Shown here piece by piece: positions 27,177 through 34,792 of a DNA stretch of 64,000 nucleotides; the stretch's first letter is position 1; the number at the start of each line of letters is the position of its first letter. Origin of the DNA: Gammaproteobacteria bacterium (GTDB lineage Bacteria > Pseudomonadota > Gammaproteobacteria > Steroidobacterales > Rariloculaceae); the NCBI GenBank assembly GCA_022819855.1, contig JAJEGN010000007.1, positions 124,001 to 188,000 of the forward strand, read 5' to 3'. The notes below the pieces were generated by a model that was not told where the DNA came from, searched no databases, and saw only the letters and a list, made by a program, of their open reading frames with translations. The position numbers and the translations under genes were made by a program.

Positions 27177-27281
27177 GGATTCACCATGCGAGCCACGATA
27201 GCAATGCGTCAGAACTGCCCTGCTTGATGTCGCAGGCATTTGGACGAGGATTCAACATGCGAGCCCTGATTATTCTGCTCA
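27177..27281. repeat. duplicated start region upstream of the 27257 gene, 71-bp spacing
   Basis: The 25 bases around the true start (centred on ATTCAACATGCGAGCC at 27251-27266) recur 71 bp upstream (ATTCACCATGCGAGCC at 27180-27195), with 21 of 25 positions matching. The upstream copy opens a 13-codon frame, MRATIAMRQNCPA, that ends before the true gene. This is one of several duplicated gene boundaries in the window. Confidence 0.6.
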
Positions 27282-27874
27282 TCCCCGCCGTCATGCTCCC
27301 TTCGGCTGCCTTCGCGCAGTGGCGCGAATTCTTCGCCCCGGAGGAGCACTTCAGCGTCAATTTCCCGGCCGAGCCGGAGGTGCGCGAGTTCGAATTCGAG
27401 ACCGAGTCGGCGACCCTGCCGGCCAAGGTCTACACGGTCATGGACGGCGACCAGCTCTACTCGGTCACCGTCGTCAACTACGGCGACTCGCGCGACGCCT
27501 ACACGGAAATCCCGGATCGCAGCGACGAAGCCGATGCTGCAATGACCTGGGTCTACGACCAGCGCGCATCGGTGTCCTTCGCCGCGCGCTCGTTCCGCCT
27601 GCGCGACGGCGAGGTGACCCACGACGCGTGGCACCACATCGACCGGGTGGAGGGCCTGCAGATCCATATCACCAATCCCGACGATTCGCGCACCTATGCC
27701 GGGATGTACTTCCAGGAAGGTCGGCTCTACATCGTCGAAGCAACCGGTCCGGCAGAGTCCATCCTCACCCAGACGCTGTTTCAACAGTCGCTGTATTTCC
27801 TCGACGACGAAGGCGTCAGAATTCGCTACGAACTCCGTCCCGACGGTTCGAGGGTCCGCGTCGCCTTGCCGTAA
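27257..27874 (+). CDS. exported protein of unknown function
   Basis: A 205-residue periplasmic protein with a clear signal peptide (MRALIILLIPAVMLPSAAFA, cut before QWREF). The mature part begins FFAPEEHFSVNFPAEPEVREFEF, resembling small exported proteins with a conserved SVNFPGEP-type motif, and the rest is predicted mostly beta (KVYTVMDGDQLYSVTVVNYGD, HIDRVEGLQIHITN, RTYAGMYFQEGRLYIVEATG). No catalytic residues recognised. A second start-like copy lies 71 bp upstream; I chose this ATG because only it continues into the gene. Confidence 0.75.
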   Translation: MRALIILLIPAVMLPSAAFAQWREFFAPEEHFSVNFPAEPEVREFEFETESATLPAKVYTVMDGDQLYSVTVVNYGDSRDAYTEIPDRSDEADAAMTWVYDQRASVSFAARSFRLRDGEVTHDAWHHIDRVEGLQIHITNPDDSRTYAGMYFQEGRLYIVEATGPAESILTQTLFQQSLYFLDDEGVRIRYELRPDGSRVRVALP

Positions 27875-28014
27875 GAAACCGTCGAACAACTGTGTTCCCC
27901 AGATCAAGCGCCAAAAAAACGAGCACGTGTGGAACGGGAAACTACGGCGGCCGAATCGCTCAGAGCGTGTCCGGACTTTTCAAGGCGTGAGCGGAGAGCG
28001 CACGGCTCTCAACG

Positions 28015-29418
28015 TCAAATCAGCCGTCCCGTGGTCAGCCCTTCCGCACGCTCACCGTCCGCGTCCTGCGCAGCGGCCAGCGTTGCGAGCATCCGTCTGA
28101 GCATGACGAACCCGACAACGCCGAAGGCGAGGTGCGCCACCGCGTTCGCTCCGAAAATGCCCGCAAGCCCGAAATAGCGCGCCAGCAACCACGCAAGCGG
28201 AATGTAGACCAGGAACAGCTTGACGAAGGTCATCGTCATCGCCGGCATGGGTTTGCCGAGTGCGTTGAACGCCGCGACCGCGGTCAGCATGACCCCGAAA
28301 CCGCTCAGTGAGAACGGCACGATCGCGAGATAGATCGTCGCCGTCAAAATCACGTCGGCGTTGGAATCGAAGATCGCGACCACGGGCCGCGCCACGAGAA
28401 ACAGGATTACCGCGGCGCCAAGCGTATAGGCGACGCAGAAACGCTCCGACAACCAGGCGAAACGACGCACGCGGTCGAGCCGGCCTGCGCCGAAATTCTG
28501 CCCCGTGAACGGGCCCACCGACGAGGTCACGGCGAAGATGACGATCATCACGAGCGACTCGATCCGCGAGGCGACACCGAAACCGGCGACCGCCGCGGGT
28601 CCGAAGACCGCTACGAACGAGGTGATGACGCCGACCGTGACCGGCGCCAACACGTTGGATGCGATCGCCGGCACCGCAACGTGCAGCACGGTGCGCCACG
28701 AATCGAGCAGTTTGTCGAAGCTCAGATACCGGGCCCGGATCAGGTGTTCGCGCCAGCGCAGGAACGCCACCGACGCGAGAACCGTGAGTCCGTTGGAAAT
28801 GACGGTGGCGAGCGCGGCGCCCTGCAGCTCCAGGCGCGGAAAACCGAGCAGCCCGAAAATCAGCAATGGATCCAGAGCAATGTTTATCAGCGCCGCGATC
28901 GTCAGAATCAGCGCCGGCACCCGCGCGTCGCCGGCTGCCCGCATCGCGAAGTTCCCGACCATCGGCAGGATGATCAGGAAACCGCCGAAGTAGTAGACCT
29001 CCATGTACTCGCGAACGAGCGGCAGCGTGAGTTCGTCGGCGCCAAGCGCCGTGAACACGGGCTCGATGGTCGCGAGCCCTACGATCGTCACCACAAAACC
29101 GAGAAACAGACCGAGAATCAGAGCATGCGTCGTGATGCGCTGAACGCGATCGATCTCCCCGGTGCCGAGCAGCCGCGACAGCACCGACGAGGTGCCGATG
29201 CCGACTCCCAGACCGAACGCCATGAGCGTGAAGGCCACGGGAAAGGTGAACCCCATCGCGGCCAGCGGCAGCGTGCCGAGCTGGCCGACGAAGTAGGTGT
29301 CGGCGATGCTGTAGGAATTGATCGAAACGAGGCCGAGCACCATCGGCACGGAAAGCTGCCGCAGGTGTCTGCCTTCCGGTCCCGTGACCAGGCGTGGAAC
29401 GGGTTTGCGCGACGACAC
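28015..29418 (-). CDS. MATE-family efflux transporter
   Basis: A 467-residue inner-membrane exporter of the multidrug and toxin extrusion family, driven by Na+ or H+. Twelve hydrophobic segments are visible in two similar halves. Family marks: LRQLSVPMVLGLVSINSYSIADTYFVGQLG near the start (the helix-1 signature, abbreviated SIADTYFVGQLGTLPLAAMG), FGLGVGIGTSSVLSRLLG and, in the second half, GVASRIESLVMIVIFAVTSS and GQNFGAGRLDR. The start is GTG at 29418. It converges with the gene ending at 27874. Substrate unknown. Confidence 0.92.
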   Translation of the reverse strand: MSSRKPVPRLVTGPEGRHLRQLSVPMVLGLVSINSYSIADTYFVGQLGTLPLAAMGFTFPVAFTLMAFGLGVGIGTSSVLSRLLGTGEIDRVQRITTHALILGLFLGFVVTIVGLATIEPVFTALGADELTLPLVREYMEVYYFGGFLIILPMVGNFAMRAAGDARVPALILTIAALINIALDPLLIFGLLGFPRLELQGAALATVISNGLTVLASVAFLRWREHLIRARYLSFDKLLDSWRTVLHVAVPAIASNVLAPVTVGVITSFVAVFGPAAVAGFGVASRIESLVMIVIFAVTSSVGPFTGQNFGAGRLDRVRRFAWLSERFCVAYTLGAAVILFLVARPVVAIFDSNADVILTATIYLAIVPFSLSGFGVMLTAVAAFNALGKPMPAMTMTFVKLFLVYIPLAWLLARYFGLAGIFGANAVAHLAFGVVGFVMLRRMLATLAAAQDADGERAEGLTTGRLI

Positions 29419-29465
29419 GCCAGGGTCAACCGGTCGCTATGCGTGCTCGGCGAGACACTGTGCCG

Positions 29466-30218
29466 CTAGAAGATCGGGTCGAGCTCATAGATGAAGCTGC
29501 GGCAACCCGGCCGCACGATGTCCTGCTTGTCCCAGCCGACGTAGTTCGACCGGTCGATGGCCCAGAGCGTAGTCCTGCGAAAGATCTCGTCGGACAACTC
29601 CACGATGTGCGGATCGATGATGGCGCCGCTGTTGTCGACGAGGAAACAGACGACGGCGCGGCCTTCGAGCGCCTCGCGTATCGCGCGAATCGGATAGTTC
29701 GGCGTCGCCATCCGGCTCGCGAGCAGCGGCGGCATGAGATCGTAGCTGTTGGTGCGCTCGACGTTTATGTCGTCGGCGACGGTATCGCTGAGTTGCACGC
29801 ACCACCAGCCGCCGCCGGCGGACGGGCTCGTCCAGCTTCCGCCGAGCGTCCTGCGGCGCAGATCGGCCTCGTATTCACGCCCCATGCGGGTATCGCTGAA
29901 GCTCAGCCGGTTCCTGCGCTCCGTCCAGTCCGAGACGCGCGACCAGATCCTGAAACCGTCCGCGCGCGGCGGCGAGACATCCGTGCGCCCGTCCGGCAGA
30001 AAACGAATCAGGTACTGCTCGTCGCCGCGCCGTGCGTGCCCGTATACGAGGCAGTTCCAGATGCCGACAGGCTCGTCGACAGGCTCGGTCGGGATGGTTG
30101 CACCGTGCGCCGCGACGGCGCCGAGAAAAAGTGCGCAAGCGGCAACGGACAAGGCCATCGAGTGTGTGCGACAGGCGCTTTTCGGTAGAAACCGGACTGC
30201 CGGCGCGATCCGGAACAT
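29466..30218 (-). CDS. exported protein with a TonB C-terminal-like domain
   Basis: A 250-residue protein. The N-terminus contains a hydrophobic export segment (MALSVAACALFLGAVAAHGA); the second Met at 30158 would give a more conventional signal peptide. The first domain (about 45-160) is unrecognised. The last 80 residues, beginning TPNYPIRAIREALEGRAVVC and continuing FLVDNSGAIIDPHIVELS, match the TonB_C fold, though without the proline-rich linker and anchor of a true energy transducer. It is 31 bp downstream of a TPR gene in the same direction, so the two probably act together in the envelope. Confidence 0.72.
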   Translation of the reverse strand: MFRIAPAVRFLPKSACRTHSMALSVAACALFLGAVAAHGATIPTEPVDEPVGIWNCLVYGHARRGDEQYLIRFLPDGRTDVSPPRADGFRIWSRVSDWTERRNRLSFSDTRMGREYEADLRRRTLGGSWTSPSAGGGWWCVQLSDTVADDINVERTNSYDLMPPLLASRMATPNYPIRAIREALEGRAVVCFLVDNSGAIIDPHIVELSDEIFRRTTLWAIDRSNYVGWDKQDIVRPGCRSFIYELDPIF

Positions 30219-30249
30219 GCCGTCGCGGTCGAGCTCTTGCGGGCAATAC

Positions 30250-30765
30250 TTATTGATGGTCTTCCACCGTCACCCGCGGGCGGAGCCCCGCCTCGTTGAG
30301 CATGCCGCGAATCTGCAGGACCTGCCTCGCGCGCGGGTTGATGGCGACGGCCGCTTCGAGATCCTCCGTCGCCTCCGGGTACATCTCCTTGAGCCAGTAC
30401 GCATAGGAGCGATTGCTGAAAGCGCGCCAGTTGTAGCGGTTGATCTCGATCGACTGAGTGCAATATTCGATGGCCGTATCGGGGGCTTCCTTGGCGGCGT
30501 AGGCCGCGCAGATATTCGACAGCGCGCCTGCCTTGATCAGGTCCGTGGTCCGTTCGCGTTCGAGCCCGAGCAAGGTCAGACGAATGCCTTCGTCGTAGTC
30601 GCCTGAGCGCAGTGCCTCGGAGCCCTGGGCCAAAAGCGGATTGCCGACGCCGAGCAGGATTCGGTTATCGCCCGCGACGCCCGTATCGGCGCGTGGCAGG
30701 TTCTGGGACCACGCCGGGGCAGCGAGCGAGAAAATGAAGAGGCTCGTCAGTAGTACACGGACCAT
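30250..30765 (-). CDS. exported tetratricopeptide-repeat protein
   Basis: A 171-residue periplasmic protein with a signal peptide (MVRVLLTSLFIFSLAAPAWS, cut near SQN) and about three TPR units: QGSEALRSGDYDEGIRLTLL, NICAAYAAKEAPDTAIEYC and NRSYAYWLKEMYPEATEDLE. TPRs hold protein partners. GGAGG lies just before the ATG, and a TATACT-type -10 (minus strand, 30785-30790) fits a promoter immediately upstream. It leads the two-gene unit with the TonB_C-like protein. Confidence 0.82.
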   Translation of the reverse strand: MVRVLLTSLFIFSLAAPAWSQNLPRADTGVAGDNRILLGVGNPLLAQGSEALRSGDYDEGIRLTLLGLERERTTDLIKAGALSNICAAYAAKEAPDTAIEYCTQSIEINRYNWRAFSNRSYAYWLKEMYPEATEDLEAAVAINPRARQVLQIRGMLNEAGLRPRVTVEDHQ

Positions 30766-30912
30766 AATCGCCTCCGGGTTGGTTAGTATAGCACCGGGAC
30801 AGCGCCGGACCGGGAGCCCGCACGACCCCCGATGTGAGCCCCCTGCCGGGTTCGGGCCACGTGCCCAGGATCACTTCACCTTTTCTACGCAGGTCAGGAA
30901 AAACCGAAACCG

Positions 30913-32112
30913 ATGACCGACGTTTCCCAGGCTGAAGCCCTGGTTTTCGAGCGGATGCCCGCGTGGCCGTCGGTCCGGGCGGACATCGCGGCGAGCCACG
31001 GCCGGATCCTGCGCGAGAGCATCGTTGCCGAGCGCGACCAGCCGCCGTTCGACCGCGTGATGATGGACGGCATCGCGATCGCCTGGGCGGACTGGTCCGC
31101 CGGAACGCGCAGCTTCGAGCCGATCGGCACGCAGGCCGCGGGCTCGCCCGAGCTGACGCTGCAAGCACCCGGCCAGTGCGTCGAGATCATGACGGGCGCC
31201 ATGCGTCCGGGCGGCACCGATACGATCATCCCGGTCGAGAGAATACGGCGCGAAGGCCGCTTGAAGCTTGTCGTCGACGCAACCGACGTCGAACGCGGCC
31301 AGTTCATCCACCGGCAAGGCAGCGACCGGCGCAAGGGCGTAACCCTGCTCGAGCCCGGAATCCGCATCGGGGCCACGGAAGTCGCGGTGATCGCGGGCGC
31401 CGGTTACGCGGATGTCGAAGTCACCGCAGTGCCGCGCGTCGCCGTGATCTCGACGGGCGACGAGCTCGTCGGCACAGGCGAGCCGATCGCGCGTTTCCAG
31501 ATCCGTTCGACGAACGAGTTCTCGATCGAGGCGAGCCTCGCCCTGGCAGGTCTCGCCGAGGTCCGGCGCGAGCGGCTGATCGACGACGAGGGCGAGATAC
31601 TCGATGCCGTCGAGGACCTCCATCACGACCACGACGCGCTGATCCTGAGCGGCGGCGTGTCGATGGGCCAGTTCGACTTCGTGCCGGCGGTGCTCCAGCA
31701 GCTTGGCGCGCAGGTCGTATTCCACGGCGTCAAGCAGCGCCCCGGGCGGCCGTTGCTGTTCGCGACGAGCCGCGATGCCAAACCGATCTTCGGCCTGCCG
31801 GGTAATCCGGTGTCGGCGCTGGTCTGCCTGACGCGCTACGTCGTCCCGGCTTTCAGGCGTGCTGCGGGGCTTGCGGACACCACGACGGAGCACGCCGTGC
31901 TGACCGAGCCCGTCTCGCGATCAAGCAGGCTCACGTATTTCATGCCGGTCGAACTCGGCTGGGACGACCAGGGCCGGCAGACGGCCGAGCCGAAGCCCAC
32001 GAACACGTCGGGGGACTTCATCTCACTCGCGGGGACCGACGGATTCGTCGAGTTGCCGAAGGGGCGCGAGAAGGATCCGGAGGGCACGGTTGCACGCGTC
32101 TTTAGGTGGTAG
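30913..32112 (+). CDS. moeA: molybdopterin molybdotransferase
   Basis: Inserts molybdate into adenylated molybdopterin. The 399-residue protein shows the N-terminal MoeA domain (VVAERDQPPFDRVMMDGIAIA, here IVAERDQPPFDRVMMDGIA), CVEIMTGAMRPGGTDTIIPV, the MoCF_biosynth domain with VAVISTGDELVGTGE, NEFSIEASL, LILSGGVSMGQFDFV and the PGNPVSALVCLTRYVVP region near the C-terminus. It is separate from the moaA-C-D-E operon 11 kb away. Divergent from the TPR gene. Confidence 0.95.
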   Translation: MTDVSQAEALVFERMPAWPSVRADIAASHGRILRESIVAERDQPPFDRVMMDGIAIAWADWSAGTRSFEPIGTQAAGSPELTLQAPGQCVEIMTGAMRPGGTDTIIPVERIRREGRLKLVVDATDVERGQFIHRQGSDRRKGVTLLEPGIRIGATEVAVIAGAGYADVEVTAVPRVAVISTGDELVGTGEPIARFQIRSTNEFSIEASLALAGLAEVRRERLIDDEGEILDAVEDLHHDHDALILSGGVSMGQFDFVPAVLQQLGAQVVFHGVKQRPGRPLLFATSRDAKPIFGLPGNPVSALVCLTRYVVPAFRRAAGLADTTTEHAVLTEPVSRSSRLTYFMPVELGWDDQGRQTAEPKPTNTSGDFISLAGTDGFVELPKGREKDPEGTVARVFRW

Positions 32113-32321
32113 CGGCCCATCGATGCGCCTTCGCGACCGCGCGGGCGCGACTGCCTGCCAATCCCATGCCACGGACTCCGCGCGCGGTGCCGGCGCAGGC
32201 AGATCGGCTCCGATCGCCGCCGCCGCATTGCCGCCGCGTCGCCGGACATCCCGCCACGGCCACTCCGGCGCTACCATAGCGGCTTGAGTTCACTGGCGAT
32301 CGGGGCACGGTCTGACGGAAC

Positions 32322-33359
32322 GTGGAAACGACGAGCTACTTCATCCGGCGTTTTCTGCTGATCGTCCCGACCTTTCTCGGGATCACGCTGCTCGTCTTTG
32401 CGGTCACGCGCGTCGTGCCGGGCGGCCCGATCGAGCGGATGCTCAACGAGGCGCTGCTCGCCGGCGGCGACCGCGGCGCCGCCGTCGTCGGGCCACAGGG
32501 CGTCGGCGGCAGCGGACTGTCTGAAGACCAGCTCGACCAGCTCCGCGCCTACTACGGCTTCGACAAGCCGGTCCTCGTGAGCTACGTGGAATGGCTCGGC
32601 AAGGTGGTCGTGCTCGATCTCGGACGATCGACGCGCTACAACGAACCGGTCTGGGAGACGATCAGGGACCGGTTCCCGATCTCGATCTTCTACGGACTCA
32701 CGACGCTGATCCTGACCTACGCCGTGTGCATCCCGCTCGGCATGGCCAAGGCGATCCGGCACCACAGCCACTTCGACAACGTGAGCTCAGGGTTCGTGTT
32801 CTTCGGCTACGCGATCCCGAGCTATGTCGTCGGCATTGCGCTCCTGACGTTTCTCGCGTCGCAGCTCGAGTGGTTTCCGCTTGGCGGCTTCGTCAGCGAC
32901 AACTTCGACCAGTTGACGCCCTGGCAGAAGGTCGTGGACGTGGTTCACCACGCCGTGCTGCCGCTCATGTCCTACATGGCCGGCAGTTTCGCGGTAACGA
33001 CGTTCATGATGAAGAACTCCCTCATGGACAACCTGTCGGCCGACTACGTGCGCACGGCCATCGCCAAGGGACTGTCGTTCCGCCAGGCCGTCTACCGCCA
33101 CGCGCTCAGGAACAGCCTGATCCCGATCGCGACATCGTTCGGCAACAACATCTCGCTAATCCTGACCGGCTCCTTCCTCATCGAGCGCATCTTCAATATC
33201 GACGGCTTTGGGCTGCTCGGTTTCGAGTCGCTCGTGGAGCGAGACTACCCCGTGGTCATGGGCATCCTCGTGATCTCGTCGCTGCTGTTCCTCGTCGGCA
33301 ACATCCTGTCGGACATCTGCGTGGCGCTAATCGATCCGCGCGTGAAGTTCGGGCAATGA
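32322..33359 (+). CDS. peptide-type ABC transporter permease, DppB/OppB family
   Basis: A 345-residue inner-membrane subunit of a cluster C (peptide/nickel type) ABC importer. Start GTG at 32322. Six helices; the N-terminus (FIRRFLLIVPTFLGITLLVF) and the EAA-loop region (YVRTAIAKGLSFRQAVYRHA) are characteristic, as is the C-terminal VERDYPVVMGILVISSLLFL. A family-typical insert at residues 40-70 is Gly-rich. It heads the complete B-C-A-D-F set. The 209 bp after moeA presumably hold its promoter. Confidence 0.94.
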   Translation: METTSYFIRRFLLIVPTFLGITLLVFAVTRVVPGGPIERMLNEALLAGGDRGAAVVGPQGVGGSGLSEDQLDQLRAYYGFDKPVLVSYVEWLGKVVVLDLGRSTRYNEPVWETIRDRFPISIFYGLTTLILTYAVCIPLGMAKAIRHHSHFDNVSSGFVFFGYAIPSYVVGIALLTFLASQLEWFPLGGFVSDNFDQLTPWQKVVDVVHHAVLPLMSYMAGSFAVTTFMMKNSLMDNLSADYVRTAIAKGLSFRQAVYRHALRNSLIPIATSFGNNISLILTGSFLIERIFNIDGFGLLGFESLVERDYPVVMGILVISSLLFLVGNILSDICVALIDPRVKFGQ

Positions 33360-33562
33360 GGAGGCGCGGCGGATGGGATTCGGACCGTGGACTGTCGACA
33401 GCTCCGGCGCATACGGCTGCGACCTCGGACGACGAGAAAGCCCGACGCATGCGAACGGCTCAGCGGACGATCAGGAGGCCCGGTTCGTGCGACTGATACC
33501 TCAATCGGTCAGGAGGCCCCGCGCATGCGACTGAGACCGCAGACGGTCAAGCAGTGGCGGCG
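33357..33562 (+). repeat. 38-bp tandem array of ribosome-site-plus-start-codon units ending in the real permease start
   Basis: Start-codon positions recur every 38 bases exactly: ATGGGATTC at 33373, ATACGGCTG at 33411, ATGCGAACG at 33449, GTGCGACTG at 33487 and the real ATGCGACTG at 33525. Each is preceded by a purine-rich stretch; at 33357, 33472 and 33510 this is AGGAGG or GAGGAGG. The last three units would encode MRTAQRTIRR, VRLIPQSVRR and MRLRPQTVKQ, so the similarity extends about ten codons into the gene. The array starts at the very end of the upstream permease gene. Copies have diverged, so the expansion is old, yet no unit has gained or lost a base. Confidence 0.85.
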
Positions 33563-34598
33563 CTTCCGCTCGATCCGGCGCGGCTACTGGTCGCTGCTCA
33601 TCATCGGCGCGCTGCTCGCGCTCACTCTCGTCGCCGAACTCCTCGTCAACAGCCGCGCGATCGTCGTCAGATACGACGGCAGCTACTACTTCCCGACCTA
33701 CAGCGCCTTCATGCCGGGCAGACAATTCGGACTGGACTACGACTACGAAACCAACTACCGCGAACTGGCCGCGCACTTCGCCGAGCAGCGCGAGGCCGCC
33801 GAAGCGAGCGGCACGGAAGCTCCCGGCAACTGGCTGATCCTGCCGCCCGTGCCCTACAACCCGTTCGAGACGGACTTCAGGGACGACGCCTTCCCGCCGT
33901 ACCCGCCAAGCCTGAGCACCCAGCACTATCTCGGCACGGACGTCGCCGGACGCGACATCCTCGCCCGCCTCGTCTACGGCTTCCGCCTGGCGATGGCCTT
34001 CGCGGTCCTCCTGCTGCTGTGCAACTACGTCGTCGGCATCGCCGTCGGCTGCGCCATGGGGTTCTGGGGCGGCGCCTTCGATCTCATCTTCCAGCGGCTC
34101 ATCGAGATCTGGTCGAACGTGCCGTTCCTGTACGTGATCATGATCGTCGCCTCGGTCATCGTGCCGAACTTCTGGACGCTGATCGGGATCATGGTCGTCT
34201 TCGGCTGGATGGCCATGACGTGGTACATGCGCACCTCCACCTACAAGGAGAAGGCGCGAGAGTACGTCGACGCCGCGCGGGCGCTAGGCGCCTCGAGCCC
34301 GCGGATCGTCTTCCGGCACATCCTGCCGAACACGATCTCGATCATCGTCACCTTCATCCCGTTCTCGGTCGCCACGGGCGTGACCGCGCTCACGGCGCTC
34401 GACTACCTCGGCTTCGGGCTGCCGCCGCCGACCCCGAGCTGGGGGGAACTGCTGGCGCAGGGCACGGCCAACCTGCAGTCGCCGTGGATCGTGACCTCCG
34501 TCGTCGTCGCCATGACGCTCGTGCTGCTCATGGTCGCTTACGTGGGCGAAGCGATCCGCGAGGCCTTCGACCCCAAACAATTCACGTTCTATACGTAG
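33525..34598 (+). CDS. peptide-type ABC transporter permease, DppC/OppC family
   Basis: The second permease subunit, 357 residues from the ATG at 33525 (AGGAGG 11 bases upstream). Marks: the N-terminal OppC helix (GYWSLLIIGALLALTLVAEL), a long periplasmic loop, YLGTDVAGRDILARLVYGFR, the EAA loop YVDAARALGASSPRIVFRHI and TALDYLGFGLPPPTPSWGEL. The frame is open further upstream through the 38-bp start repeats, but those units encode diverged copies of the N-terminus rather than extra domain sequence. The 3' end is also duplicated downstream (80-bp repeats). Confidence 0.94.
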   Translation: MRLRPQTVKQWRRFRSIRRGYWSLLIIGALLALTLVAELLVNSRAIVVRYDGSYYFPTYSAFMPGRQFGLDYDYETNYRELAAHFAEQREAAEASGTEAPGNWLILPPVPYNPFETDFRDDAFPPYPPSLSTQHYLGTDVAGRDILARLVYGFRLAMAFAVLLLLCNYVVGIAVGCAMGFWGGAFDLIFQRLIEIWSNVPFLYVIMIVASVIVPNFWTLIGIMVVFGWMAMTWYMRTSTYKEKAREYVDAARALGASSPRIVFRHILPNTISIIVTFIPFSVATGVTALTALDYLGFGLPPPTPSWGELLAQGTANLQSPWIVTSVVVAMTLVLLMVAYVGEAIREAFDPKQFTFYT

Positions 34599-34775
34599 AC
34601 CGTCGTGCAGACCGCGCTCGGCGGCCTGGGGCGGCCTGGAATCCAGATCGTCCCAAAAATTTCAGTTCTGTCCGTAGTCCTCCGTACACGCCGTACCCGG
34701 CGACCCAGAGCGGCCTGGAATCCCGCTCGATCCCAACAAGTCCACGATTTGTGAGTAAACTACCCGCAACACGGC
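34568..34775 (+). repeat. 80-bp degenerate direct repeat of the permease gene's 3' end
   Basis: Three copies start at 34568, 34648 and 34727, about 79-80 bp apart. Heads read TCGACCCCAAACAATTCACG (inside the permease gene), TCGTCCCAAAAATTTCAG and TCGATCCCAACAAGTCCACG; each is followed by a TAG/TGA-type stretch matching the real stop region. A GCGGCCTGGAATCC block precedes copies two and three. The array fills nearly all of the 194-bp gap before the binding-protein gene. It lacks the palindrome of a REP-type or terminator element. Confidence 0.72.
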
Positions 34776-34792
34776 ACGCATCGGAGACCGAC

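Noticed and set aside
33554..34792. A 1,043-codon frame that would fuse Arg-rich sequence to the ABC binding protein.
   Set aside because: The first 413 codons are an alternative frame of the permease gene and the repeat gap. The lipoprotein signal at 34793 marks the real start.
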